In this document: positions 53,215-62,113 of the stretch, piece by piece | How positions within the stretch are numbered: the stretch's first letter is position 1 | Layout: the number at the start of each line of letters is the position of its first letter | NCBI RefSeq assembly: GCF_042677005.1 | Contig: NZ_JBHTIF010000001.1 | Coordinates: 1,550,001-1,614,000, forward strand | DNA length: 64,000 nt | Reading direction: 5' to 3' | Source of the DNA: Lysobacter_I brunescens | GTDB taxonomy: Bacteria > Pseudomonadota > Gammaproteobacteria > Xanthomonadales > Xanthomonadaceae | Translations under genes and position numbers: made by a program | Notes under the pieces: model-generated | What the model saw: the letters and a program-made list of their open reading frames with translations, nothing else | Database searches by the model: none | Told to the model about the DNA's origin: nothing

Positions 53215-56016
53215 TCACTTGTTGAGGCCGAGCGTCGTTCCGAAGATGCCTCCGCTGATGCGCTGCAGTTCGGCGCGGGTGACCGCGTCGCCGTTGCGGC
53301 GCGCAGTCTCGTCCAGCTCGGATGCGCGCTTGCGGGCCTCTTCGCGTTCGCCCTGCGCCTGCAGGCGCGCGATGTCCAGGAGCGCGAGGCGATTGAGGTA
53401 GTGCAGGGCTTCGGCGGGAATGCGTGCGCGCAGGGCGTCTGCCTGCCGTTGCGCCGTCGCCCAGTCGCCGTTCGCTGCGGAGAGTTCCGCCCAGGCCAGG
53501 TCGACTTCGACTTGCGTGCGGGTATCGATCACGCCGACATCTCCGGTGCGGGTCTCCTCGAGCGCGCGGCGTGCGGCATCCACATCGCCCAGCCGTATCA
53601 GCAGGCTGGCCAGCCCGGCCAGTTCGACGATATCGGTGCCGTCCTCGGGAGGTGAATCGATCTCCTTCCTCGCTTCCTGGAGATGCCGTCGCGCCGCTTC
53701 GGTGTCCCGGCCAAGCAGCGCGATCTGCGCTGACGTGAACGCAACGAGCACATCGTCGCCGCAGCTTTGCGATTGCGCGATCGCTGCTGCGCCGGCGCCC
53801 GTAAACAGCAGCGCCGACATCCGCGTGCATGCCGTGAGGCTCAGTTCCGACTTCGGCATGTCCCAGCGCTGGGCACGGGACTCATCGCCAAGGCTGGCGT
53901 CGAGGACGGACAGGGCTTCCCTGTAGCGACCGCGCAATGCAAGCACTTGACTGGCGAAGTTCGCGCTTCGGTAGCGGTATTTCGTCCACAGATGGTTGTT
54001 GCGCAGGCGTTCGGTGCGCTGGATGGATTCCTGCATGTCCAGGTCCTCGATCGCCATGATCACCAGGTCCATTTCGAGCAGGTCGCGCAACGGCAGGGCG
54101 CCGGCCCGACTTGCGGCGCTGACCCCGGTCTCCAGTGCCGCGCGGGATTTTTCGCGGTGCCCCGACCACAGATAGTGGGGGCCGATCATGCGCTGTGGCC
54201 AGACTTCGTTGAGCGGATCGCCGTACGACTGGGCCAACTCGACCGATTGCGCCAGGCGCTGTTCGATCAGGCGCAGGTCGTCGCGGAATACCGCCTCGTA
54301 GTACCTGGCGATGCTCGCCTGATAGTCGTGCGCGGCGCGATCGAAGAGGCTGGCGACCTCCGTGAACGGCGTGCCGGGGTCGTCCTGTGCATAGAGCTGT
54401 GCCGCCACCCGGGCGCTGAGGTATTTCGCCATGGCCAGGTCGGCCAGGGAGCCGCCCTGGCCGCCCTCGATGCGGCTGATTGCCTCGGTGGCGCTGTTGT
54501 CGCTCTGGTGCAGGTAGCCGAGCAGGAAGGCTGCGTCGGCACGGGCGACCAGCCGCCTGATCTGCAGGGGGCCGGTCTCGCGCTCCCATTCGTCGAGCGA
54601 CAGCAGCTCGTAGGCATCTTCGGGCCGGAGGTTCCACTGGTGGATGAGCGCCTGGCGGAAGAGGAATTCCATGCGCGAGGGATTGGCCAGATGGAATTGC
54701 CGGTAGAGCTTCAGCGCTTCTGCGCTGCGCGAAGGGATGAGCGCATCGGCTTCCGCAGTGACCAGCATGGCCGCATCGACCGGCATGGGCGCCGTATGGG
54801 TCAGGGCCAGCTGGGCCTGTTCGCTGGCCTGCCGGTAGTGCCGGCGTTCGGCAAGCTCGGACGCCAGCAGCAGCCGCGCCGGCCCGAATTCCGGTGCGCT
54901 CCGTACCGCAGCCTCCAGCAGGCGCAGCGCCTCGGGTGCCTGCCGGCGCGTTGCGGCGGCGGCGGCGGCGAAGCGATGCGCCGCTTCGGTGTCCATCGCC
55001 AGCGCCGGCCAGTGATCGTTCCGGCGCTGCGGAAGGATCCTGCGCAGGATGTCGTTCGAGGCACGGTCGACCATCGCAGGCAGCCGTGCGGCATTCCCTT
55101 CCAGCACGAGGCGATGGGCGTAATCCGCTGCCGGACCCTCGTCCGGGCTCCCGCCTCCTGCCGGCGCCACGTCGTAGATCGGCCGGAACGCGAACTCGAA
55201 CACGTGTTGCGTGGGCGCGTCGGGAGAGACCACGACGTTCATGTCGAGGTAGTAGCCCGGAATGGGCCGGCCGGAAATGAGGTGCTGCTCCTCGATCAGG
55301 ATGACGGCAGGCAGCCGCGACAGCTTCCAGCGGACCCATTCCCTGAGCAGCCGCGTGGCTTCGCGCTCGGTGTCGTTGCGCGCCAGGTCGGTCTGGGTGA
55401 GGACGATGCCGATGCTCAGGCCTGTTGTCGCCAGCGTGGCGTCGACGGCCAGTGTCTTCGGGCTCGCGCTCGGCACCAGCAGGCTCGCCATCGCGATGAG
55501 CACGGCGGCTGCGATCCGCAGCGGCGATGCGCGATAGGGCGGAGCGGCGGTCGGCGCGGGCGTTTCCGTGGAGGGGGCGCTGGGCGCCTCGTCCGGGCCT
55601 GCGTCCTGCGCGGCTGTGGCGGCCGCCTGGCCGAGCGGTCGGGCAGCCAGATCGCGCGCGTCCTGGACGATCTCGATCTCGTGCGGCGGCTCGAAGCAGT
55701 AGCCGGTGCGGGAGACGGTGCGGATCCAGTGCTTGCGTTCGTCGCCCAGTGCCTTGCGCAGGATCGAGATGTTCTGCGTGAGGTTGGTGTCCTCGATGTG
55801 CAGCGTGCCCCAGACGCGCTGGAACAGGGCCTCGCGCGAATGCAGCACGAACGGCGCGTCGATGAAGGCCTGGAGCAGGTCGAAGACGCGCTGGGTCAGC
55901 TCGATGTCGCCTTCGGGCCTGCGCACGCGGCGCAGGTGCGGCTCGACCAGCAGGTCGCCGATGGCGTACCCCGCAGGACGCGGTCCGGGCGCAGGAGAGG
56001 GCTGGTTCGAATTCAC
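53215..56016 (-). CDS. Membrane-anchored winged-helix regulator with TPR-like tail (1)
   Basis: The product is 933 aa if started at GTG 56016, which gives the same spacing to the DNA-binding domain as in the paralog at 58391; a TTG at 56088 is the alternative. Residues 17-112 are an OmpR/ToxR-type winged helix (RVRRPEGDIELTQRVFDLL, DTNLTQNISILRKALGDE, IRTVSRTGYCFEPP). A Pro/Ala linker leads to one membrane span at 166-184. The remaining 740 residues are helical with TPR-like repeats, presumably in the periplasm. This is the CadC/ToxR layout: a one-component regulator that senses outside conditions. Its gene is divergent from phosphoesterase gene 2. Confidence 0.88.
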   Translation of the reverse strand: MNSNQPSPAPGPRPAGYAIGDLLVEPHLRRVRRPEGDIELTQRVFDLLQAFIDAPFVLHSREALFQRVWGTLHIEDTNLTQNISILRKALGDERKHWIRTVSRTGYCFEPPHEIEIVQDARDLAARPLGQAAATAAQDAGPDEAPSAPSTETPAPTAAPPYRASPLRIAAAVLIAMASLLVPSASPKTLAVDATLATTGLSIGIVLTQTDLARNDTEREATRLLREWVRWKLSRLPAVILIEEQHLISGRPIPGYYLDMNVVVSPDAPTQHVFEFAFRPIYDVAPAGGGSPDEGPAADYAHRLVLEGNAARLPAMVDRASNDILRRILPQRRNDHWPALAMDTEAAHRFAAAAAATRRQAPEALRLLEAAVRSAPEFGPARLLLASELAERRHYRQASEQAQLALTHTAPMPVDAAMLVTAEADALIPSRSAEALKLYRQFHLANPSRMEFLFRQALIHQWNLRPEDAYELLSLDEWERETGPLQIRRLVARADAAFLLGYLHQSDNSATEAISRIEGGQGGSLADLAMAKYLSARVAAQLYAQDDPGTPFTEVASLFDRAAHDYQASIARYYEAVFRDDLRLIEQRLAQSVELAQSYGDPLNEVWPQRMIGPHYLWSGHREKSRAALETGVSAASRAGALPLRDLLEMDLVIMAIEDLDMQESIQRTERLRNNHLWTKYRYRSANFASQVLALRGRYREALSVLDASLGDESRAQRWDMPKSELSLTACTRMSALLFTGAGAAAIAQSQSCGDDVLVAFTSAQIALLGRDTEAARRHLQEARKEIDSPPEDGTDIVELAGLASLLIRLGDVDAARRALEETRTGDVGVIDTRTQVEVDLAWAELSAANGDWATAQRQADALRARIPAEALHYLNRLALLDIARLQAQGEREEARKRASELDETARRNGDAVTRAELQRISGGIFGTTLGLNK

Positions 56017-56472
56017 GTGCGTGGCAAGACCCGTTGGGAGGAGGACGTGAAAGGAACGCCTGTCCGATCGGCTGCGGGGGGTGGACAAATCCTAGCCAAG
56101 TCCCCGGATCGCCCTTAGAACAATAAGTTATGAACCTGATGCTGCACCAGCGTCGCGCAGGTCGCGGCGCAGCGGAGCAGGCGGCTTCCGTGTGAAAAAA
56201 CGTCAAAGTGCCTAAAAAAAGATAAGTCCGCGCCAGCTGTCACGCTTTCGACCGCATTGCGGTGGAAGCATGCCGCCGGCCAGAGGAAGAAGACGAAGGA
56301 TGCCGTCACGCGAACGCGCGCCACGGGGGCCGCGTCGGCATCGCATCGGACGCGAGGGGGCGCGCCGAGGGGGCACGACCAGACGCATGCAGCGCATGAG
56401 CGCGGCGCCGGTTCCGGCGATGCGGCCATGCCCGTCTGCATGCACCAACGACCATTTCAAGGGAGTAGATCA
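56017..56472. other. Divergent region between regulator 1 and phosphoesterase gene 2
   Basis: No gene is supported. It holds promoters in both directions. A-rich tracts (GTGAAAAAACGTC and CCTAAAAAAAGATAAG, about 56191-56226) stand out from the G+C-rich surroundings and resemble the A-rich tract upstream of phosphoesterase gene 1. Confidence 0.45.
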
Positions 56473-58293
56473 ATGCGACATCTCATCCATCCGGCGGCGG
56501 TCTCGCTGACGGGCGCCGCGCTGGCGGCCCTCCTGTCGACGACCGCACCGGCGCACGCCCGACAACGCACCCCGCAGCTCAACGAGCCCGGGGCCATCAC
56601 CCGCACCCTGCCGGTGACTTCATCGCGGTCCGTCCTCGATGCGGGCACGTCCAGCCGCGTCTGCGAAGCCGGCGCCAAGTGGATCCGCCTCGACTTCCGC
56701 TCGCTCAAGCTGCACGCCTACGACAGCCTGGTGCTGAAGAGTTCCGGCGGCGACCGCTACGTCTTCCAGGGCGGACACTGGAACGACCGCAGCTTCAGCA
56801 GCCGCGCGCTGCGCGGTTCGTGCGTCGATATCCAGCCGTACTTCGCCAGCGGCGACAGCGGCTACGAACTCGGCGGCTACACCGCCGGCACCCGTGCGCT
56901 CGCGCTGTCGACGGTGGTGGTGGCCGGTGCAGGCGATCTCTGCGATTCGACGCCGGGCGACTGCAAGGCCACGTCCGACCTGATCGTCAACATCAATCCG
57001 GTCGCGGTCTTCACCGCAGGCGACAATGCCTACAGCAACGGCACACTGAGCGAGTTCAACACGCGCTACGATCCCAACTGGGGCCGCTTCAAGAGCAAGA
57101 CCAAGCCGACGCCGGGCAACCACGAATACGGCACGGCCAACGCCGCCGGCTACTTCGACTACTTCAACGGCTCGGGCGTGCAGACCGGTTTGGCCGGCGA
57201 TCGCAGCAAGGGCTACTACAGCTGGGACGTGGGCGACTGGCACTTCGTCGCGCTCAACACCATGTCCGGCGGCACCATTTCGAGCACGCAGCTGGCGTGG
57301 CTGAAGCAGGACCTGGCCGCCAACACCAAGCCGTGCACGGCCGCCTACTTCCACCATCCGCGCTGGAGCACCGGCAACTACACCGGCTACAGCGGCGTGC
57401 AGTCCGCATACACCGAACTGTATGCAGCCAAGGCGGACCTGATCCTGGTCGGCCACGACCACAACTACCAGCGCAGCAAGAAGATCAACGCCAGCGGCGC
57501 GGTCGCTGCGGACGGGTTCCGCCAGATCCTCGTCGGTACCGGCGGTCGCGACTTCTATCCCTTCGGTTCCACCAACACCACCATCGCCGAAGTGCGCAAC
57601 GCCAACACCTGGGGCGTGCTCAAGCTGACCCTCAGCGCCACGGATTACGTGGCCGACTTCGTCCCGGTCGCCGGCAGCACCTTCACCGATCGCGTCACCG
57701 GCACCTGCAACCGGGCGAGCACCGGCACGACCTACTCGATCTCGGGCACCGTCACCAACAGCGCGGGCACCGGCATCGCCGGCGTCACCGTGAGCAACGG
57801 TTCGGCCTCGGCCACGACCTCCAGCACCGGTGCCTACACGCTGCCTGGCCTGGCCAACGGCACCTACACGCTGACCCCTTCGCTGAGCGGCTATACCTTC
57901 AGCCCGGTCAGCCGCAGCGTCACCGTCAACGGCGCCAACGTCACCGGCCAGACCTTCACCGGTACGGCGACCAGCAGCGGTGGCACGGTCGTGCACAACG
58001 TCGCCCTGCCGTCGGTGTCGTCCGGCAACTGGTCGTCGACCTACACGGTCAGCATCCCGGCCGGTACCACCAAGCTGGTCGTCGACATTTCCGGCGGCAC
58101 CGGCGATGCCGATCTCTACGTCCGCGCCGGTTCGGCACCGACCACCAGCAGCTACAACTGCCGTCCGTACCTCAACGGCAACACCGAAACCTGCACGGTC
58201 AACAACCCGGTCGCCGGCACCACGTACTACATCGCCGTGCGCGCCTACAGCAGCTACTCGGGCGTGACCATGAAGGCGACCCGCACGCCTTGA
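56473..58293 (+). CDS. Secreted metallophosphoesterase 2 with PPC domain
   Basis: The product is 606 aa, with a GGGAG ribosome site before ATG 56473. Signal peptide 1-29. It has the same N-terminal two-cysteine module (57-125) and calcineurin-like domain as the protein encoded at 40256: GAGD, GDN, GNHE (instead of GNHD), FHHP and GHDH. A carboxypeptidase-regulatory-like domain follows, then a 101-residue PPC domain of the type found in trypsin-like proteases 2 and 3. The P domain of the paralog is absent. It is exported and probably cleaves phosphate esters; substrate unknown. The two flanking regulator genes are the natural candidates for its control. Confidence 0.88.
   Translation: MRHLIHPAAVSLTGAALAALLSTTAPAHARQRTPQLNEPGAITRTLPVTSSRSVLDAGTSSRVCEAGAKWIRLDFRSLKLHAYDSLVLKSSGGDRYVFQGGHWNDRSFSSRALRGSCVDIQPYFASGDSGYELGGYTAGTRALALSTVVVAGAGDLCDSTPGDCKATSDLIVNINPVAVFTAGDNAYSNGTLSEFNTRYDPNWGRFKSKTKPTPGNHEYGTANAAGYFDYFNGSGVQTGLAGDRSKGYYSWDVGDWHFVALNTMSGGTISSTQLAWLKQDLAANTKPCTAAYFHHPRWSTGNYTGYSGVQSAYTELYAAKADLILVGHDHNYQRSKKINASGAVAADGFRQILVGTGGRDFYPFGSTNTTIAEVRNANTWGVLKLTLSATDYVADFVPVAGSTFTDRVTGTCNRASTGTTYSISGTVTNSAGTGIAGVTVSNGSASATTSSTGAYTLPGLANGTYTLTPSLSGYTFSPVSRSVTVNGANVTGQTFTGTATSSGGTVVHNVALPSVSSGNWSSTYTVSIPAGTTKLVVDISGGTGDADLYVRAGSAPTTSSYNCRPYLNGNTETCTVNNPVAGTTYYIAVRAYSSYSGVTMKATRTP
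57988..58293. repeat. PPC module, copy 3 of 3 (306 bp)
   Basis: Third copy of the 306-bp PPC module, here fused to a phosphoesterase instead of a protease. Same borders as at 46912 and 48390. Confidence 0.85.
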
Positions 58294-58339
58294 TGCGGAT
58301 CGCGGATATCCACGCAACACCTGCCGCCTGAAAGCGGTT

Positions 58340-58373
58340 CCCGGCGCCTGCCACCTTCACGGTGGGCGCCGGG
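58340..58373. terminator. Terminator between phosphoesterase gene 2 and regulator 2
   Basis: CCCGGCGCC pairs with GGCGCCGGG and, past a 3-nt bulge, CACC with GGTG, around a TTCAC loop; ATTTCC follows. It serves converging genes. Confidence 0.7.
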
Positions 58374-58390
58374 ATTTCCGACGTGCGTCG

Positions 58391-61276
58391 TCAGCGCGGA
58401 TCGCGCGTCTGCACGGCGACCAGCGAGACCTCCATGCGCGCATCTGCGGCGATCAGCCAGTCGATGGCGTGGGTCGTCGTGGTCCGGGCGATCTGCCCGG
58501 CTGCGATGTCCGGACGCGTCGTCGACGGCATCAGGGCCATCGCCTGCGCACGCACGACCGCATCGCCCCGCGCTTCGGCACGTTGCGCCAGCGTTGCGGC
58601 CTGCGCACGCGTGCCTTCGACATCGCCGTATGCACGCCGCCGCGCGATGTCGATCAGCTGCAGCCGGCTGTCCAGCGGCCAGATGCCCTGCGGCAGTCGC
58701 TGCCGCGCCTGTGCGGCGTAGCGCTGCGCGAGCGTCCAGTCGCGACGCACCGCCGCCAGCTCGGCCAGCCCGATCTCGATCTCCGCCAGCGGCAGGGCTT
58801 GGCCCTGCTGCCGTGCGGCGGGCAGCAGGATCCGGTACAGGGCTTCGGCGCGCGCATGTTCGCCGGTGCGCAGGCGCAGCATGGCCAGGGCGGTCCCCAG
58901 CTCGATCTTGCCGCCGTCCATGCGGCGCTGGGAGAGCCGTCGATCGGCATCGTCCAGCAGCCTGCGCGCCGCCAGCAGGTTGCCATCGTGCAGGGCGATC
59001 TCCGCCTCGCCCAGGTGCGCGACCACCGGGATGGAGCTCGATCCCGGGTCGTGGCAACCCCGCAGCTGCGATCGCGCCATCGCCAGATCGCCCATCGCCG
59101 ACAGGGTTTGGGTGCGCATGCAGGCGATGCGCGCCGCTTCGATCGGCGCGGCCTGCCATGCCGCATTGCGCGCCTCGCCGCTCAGCCGCGCGTCCAGATG
59201 GTCGAGCGCATCGCGGTAGCGGCCGCGCAGGCGCAGCAGCGCGCTTTCCTTGCGCGCCACGCGCAGGCGGTACTTCATCGACAGGCGATTCTGCCGCAGC
59301 GCCGCCAGCCGCCGTCCGGCCGCGTCCAGGTCGCCGGCTTCCAGATCGTCGTCGACCATGTCCAGCTGCAGCAGCTGCTGGGTCGCGATGTCGCCCGCCA
59401 TCGCCGCGATGTCCAGCGCGCGATGGCGCGTGCGGCGTGCGGCGGCATGGTCGCCGCTTTCGGCATGCACGAACGCCATGGAACGCAGCGCGCGCACCTG
59501 GGAGGCGTGGTCGCCGTGCTGGCCGGCCACCTCCAGCAGCGCTGCGAGCCTGCGTTCGGCCTCGGCGACGTCGTTCTCCGCCGCAGCTTCGAAATAGGCG
59601 GCGGTCAGTGCGCCCAGGCGATTGCCATCGGCCTCGAAGGTGCGGATCGCACGATGGTAGAGCGCGGGTTCGGTGCCCTGGCGATACTGCTGGTGTCGTG
59701 TGCGTGCGAACACCAGCTGGGCCTGTCCCAGTTCGCGGGCGTGGCCGTCGACATGCAGGCCGACCAGTCCGATGGCTTCGGCCGCGCTCTCCCTTGCCAG
59801 GTCGTGGTATCCCAACGCAAGCGCGGCCTCGGCGCGCGCGGTGCGCTGGCGGATGCGCAGGGCCAGGGGCTGTCGCTCCCACTGGGCTGCACCGAGCAGC
59901 CGCAGTGCGTCCTCGGGACGGTTGGCGCGCATCAGGGCTTGCGCCTGCGCGAGCGCGAATCCGCCGCGATCGGGATTGGCCGTCGACAGCCGCGCGTAGG
60001 CATCGATCGATGCCACGCTGCGTGTCGGCGTCAGCGCTGCGATCTCGGCCGCGACCACGTACGCCGCGCCCGGAGGCAGCGGGGCGAGCAGACCCTGCGC
60101 CAGCGCCGCCTGTTCGGCGCCCTGGCGCACGCGTCCGTCATCGGCCAGGGTGCGGGCGAGCGCCAGCCGTGCCGGACCGAAGCCGGGTGCGGATTCGACC
60201 ACCTTGCCCAGCATCACGCGCGCGGTGGCGTAGGCGCGTCGATCGAGGGCCTCGGTGCCCTGCGCGAAATGCAGGGCGGTGGCCGCATCCAGCGCCAGCG
60301 CCGGCCAGCGCTCGCTGCGGCGCCTGGGAAACAGGCCGGCCATTGCCTGCCGCGACAGGGCATCGACGGTCGTCACCGGATCACGGCCCCGGAGTGTCCC
60401 GACGATGGCCGGGGCGGCATCACGGCCGTCGCGGCCGTCACGCTGGAGTCGACGCAGGGACACCTGCAGGGTCGAATGGCGATGCGCCGTGCGCGGTTCG
60501 GCGCGGATCTCGACGAACCACGTGTCCAGCGCGTGCGCGGCCAGCAGTTCGTCTTCGCGGATCAGCACCGCTTCGGGCAGCAGTTCCAGCTTCCAGCGCA
60601 GCCAGGCCTTCAGCATCGAGGCGGCCTGGCGGCTGGGCGCGTCGGCTGCACCGGAGGTCGCGTCGACCAGCACGATCCCGATCGCGGCGCGCGGCCGCAC
60701 CGCCAGCGCGGTCGTGGCGTCAGGCTGCGCGCGCGAGCCGGAGACCAGCAGCGACAGCCCGAGCAGCAGGGCGGCGGCCCAGCGCAGGGCCCGGATCGAT
60801 GCCGAGGCCGCATGTGGCGCCGGCATCGCCACCGGGAGGGCGTGGCGGTCGATGGGCGCGTCGACCGTCACATGCGCGAGCGGAGGATTGGGCGAGTGCG
60901 TGGGCACCGATCGTTCCGGCGGCAGGTGGATCACCTCGCCCGGCGGCTCGAAGCTGTAGCCCCGCTTGGACACGGTGCGGATCCAGCCCTTGCGATCCTC
61001 GCCCAGCGCCCTGCGGATGACCGAGATGCTCTGGGTGAGGTTCGAGTCCTCGATGCAGGTGGTGCCCCAGACGCGCTCGAGCAGGGCTTCGCGCGTGTGC
61101 AGCGTGTCGGGTTCGGAGACGAGGGCGACCAGCAGGTCGAAGACGCGCTGGGTCAGCTCGACGTCGCCATCCGGGCGCAGCACCTTGCGCTGCCGCGTGT
61201 CGATCGCGATGTCGCCGACCAGGTATCGGCCGGTGGAGGGAACAGGAGCGGTGGACGCATCGCTGGCACTGCGCAT
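58391..61276 (-). CDS. Membrane-anchored winged-helix regulator with TPR-like tail (2)
   Basis: The product is 961 aa from ATG 61276. Residues 17-112 are a winged helix nearly matching regulator 1 (DGDVELTQRVFDLLVALV, EDSNLTQSISVIRRALGED, IRTVSKRGYSFEPPGE). One membrane span lies at about 163-181. A long helical TPR-like part (about 320-940) follows. It is a paralog of the gene at 53215. Both flank the phosphoesterase gene at 56473, one divergent and one convergent. The different tails suggest different signals feeding similar DNA sites. Confidence 0.88.
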   Translation of the reverse strand: MRSASDASTAPVPSTGRYLVGDIAIDTRQRKVLRPDGDVELTQRVFDLLVALVSEPDTLHTREALLERVWGTTCIEDSNLTQSISVIRRALGEDRKGWIRTVSKRGYSFEPPGEVIHLPPERSVPTHSPNPPLAHVTVDAPIDRHALPVAMPAPHAASASIRALRWAAALLLGLSLLVSGSRAQPDATTALAVRPRAAIGIVLVDATSGAADAPSRQAASMLKAWLRWKLELLPEAVLIREDELLAAHALDTWFVEIRAEPRTAHRHSTLQVSLRRLQRDGRDGRDAAPAIVGTLRGRDPVTTVDALSRQAMAGLFPRRRSERWPALALDAATALHFAQGTEALDRRAYATARVMLGKVVESAPGFGPARLALARTLADDGRVRQGAEQAALAQGLLAPLPPGAAYVVAAEIAALTPTRSVASIDAYARLSTANPDRGGFALAQAQALMRANRPEDALRLLGAAQWERQPLALRIRQRTARAEAALALGYHDLARESAAEAIGLVGLHVDGHARELGQAQLVFARTRHQQYRQGTEPALYHRAIRTFEADGNRLGALTAAYFEAAAENDVAEAERRLAALLEVAGQHGDHASQVRALRSMAFVHAESGDHAAARRTRHRALDIAAMAGDIATQQLLQLDMVDDDLEAGDLDAAGRRLAALRQNRLSMKYRLRVARKESALLRLRGRYRDALDHLDARLSGEARNAAWQAAPIEAARIACMRTQTLSAMGDLAMARSQLRGCHDPGSSSIPVVAHLGEAEIALHDGNLLAARRLLDDADRRLSQRRMDGGKIELGTALAMLRLRTGEHARAEALYRILLPAARQQGQALPLAEIEIGLAELAAVRRDWTLAQRYAAQARQRLPQGIWPLDSRLQLIDIARRRAYGDVEGTRAQAATLAQRAEARGDAVVRAQAMALMPSTTRPDIAAGQIARTTTTHAIDWLIAADARMEVSLVAVQTRDPR

Positions 61277-61527
61277 CGGTGGACGCCTTCGGTAGCGGAG
61301 ACTGGCGGAAGGCGCCGCAGGCGGTCTTCGCAACCATGGCGCCCACGACCCCGGAACGCGGGCGCCGGCCAGATGCTAGCCGAGAATGTCGACGAATCAT
61401 GGCGCGCTGTCGCAGGGCGCCATGACTTCTGGTTATCAGCGCGATGGGAATGCGCAGCAGCGCATGACGCGCTTCGCCACCATGCGCTGGCGTCCGGAGC
61501 GTCCGCTGCCCGTTCAGCGCGAAGGCT

Positions 61528-62016
61528 TCAGCGCGAGGGCTTCGGCGATGAGGGCTTGGGCGACAGCCACATCGAGATGGTCGCCTTGAACACCGCGTCG
61601 CCGGCAGCGTCGGTCAGCACCACGTCCACCGGCAGTTCGTAGCCCTGGTCGGCATGCACGACCGGGATCGACGGCGTGGCGACGGCGCGGATCGTGCCCA
61701 TCGCCTTCTTGAGGTACTGCACGGTCATGCCCTTGGGAATCCAGCGCATCGAATCGGGCAGGCTGACCTCGGTGACCATGCCGCCCGTCAGCTCGGCGAG
61801 ATTGCACATCGCGATCGCATGCACGCTGCCGATGTGGTTGGTGATCGCACGATGGCGCTTGATCGATGCGACGCAGCGACCCGGTTCCAGGGTTTCGATG
61901 CGCGGCGAGATGCTGCCGAAGTAGGGCGCCTTGAAGCAGATCGCGCGGGTGAACAACCAGTGCCCGGCAGGCCAGCGGCGGACGCGTTCGTAGAGGGCGA
62001 GGGTCTTGTTGGCCAT
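61528..62016 (-). CDS. Hotdog-fold thioesterase-like protein (DUF4442)
   Basis: The product is 162 aa from ATG 62016. The DUF4442/PaaI-type hotdog fold is seen in ISPRIETLEPGRCVASIKRHRAITNHIGSVHAIAMCNLAELTGG and MRWIPKGMTVQYLKKA. Such proteins act on acyl-CoA thioesters. The gene follows fadE on the same strand but behind a terminator, so partial co-expression is possible. The C-terminus is a short Ser/Pro/Lys repeat (SPKPSSPKPSR). Confidence 0.85.
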   Translation of the reverse strand: MANKTLALYERVRRWPAGHWLFTRAICFKAPYFGSISPRIETLEPGRCVASIKRHRAITNHIGSVHAIAMCNLAELTGGMVTEVSLPDSMRWIPKGMTVQYLKKAMGTIRAVATPSIPVVHADQGYELPVDVVLTDAAGDAVFKATISMWLSPKPSSPKPSR

Positions 62017-62051
62017 GGGCGTGCTCCGTATCGCGTATTCCGGGTCCCTGA

Positions 62052-62081
62052 AAAGCGAACGGCGGGACAGCCCGCCGTTCG
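62052..62081 (-). terminator. Terminator of fadE
   Basis: CGAACGGCGGG/CCCGCCGTTCG, 11-bp perfect stem with a 4-nt loop, followed on the minus strand by CTTTTC. Confidence 0.8.
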
Positions 62082-62113
62082 TTGTCGCGTCGTTGTCGCG
62101 TGTCTCCGATGGC

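Noticed and set aside
56129..56194. 21-codon plus-strand frame beginning MNLMLHQRR
   Set aside because: No ribosome site and no coding bias; it lies in a regulatory region.
58469..61642. Long plus-strand frame opposite regulator gene 2
   Set aside because: It is the antisense shadow of a gene with clear winged-helix and membrane motifs, and its translation has no recognisable domain.
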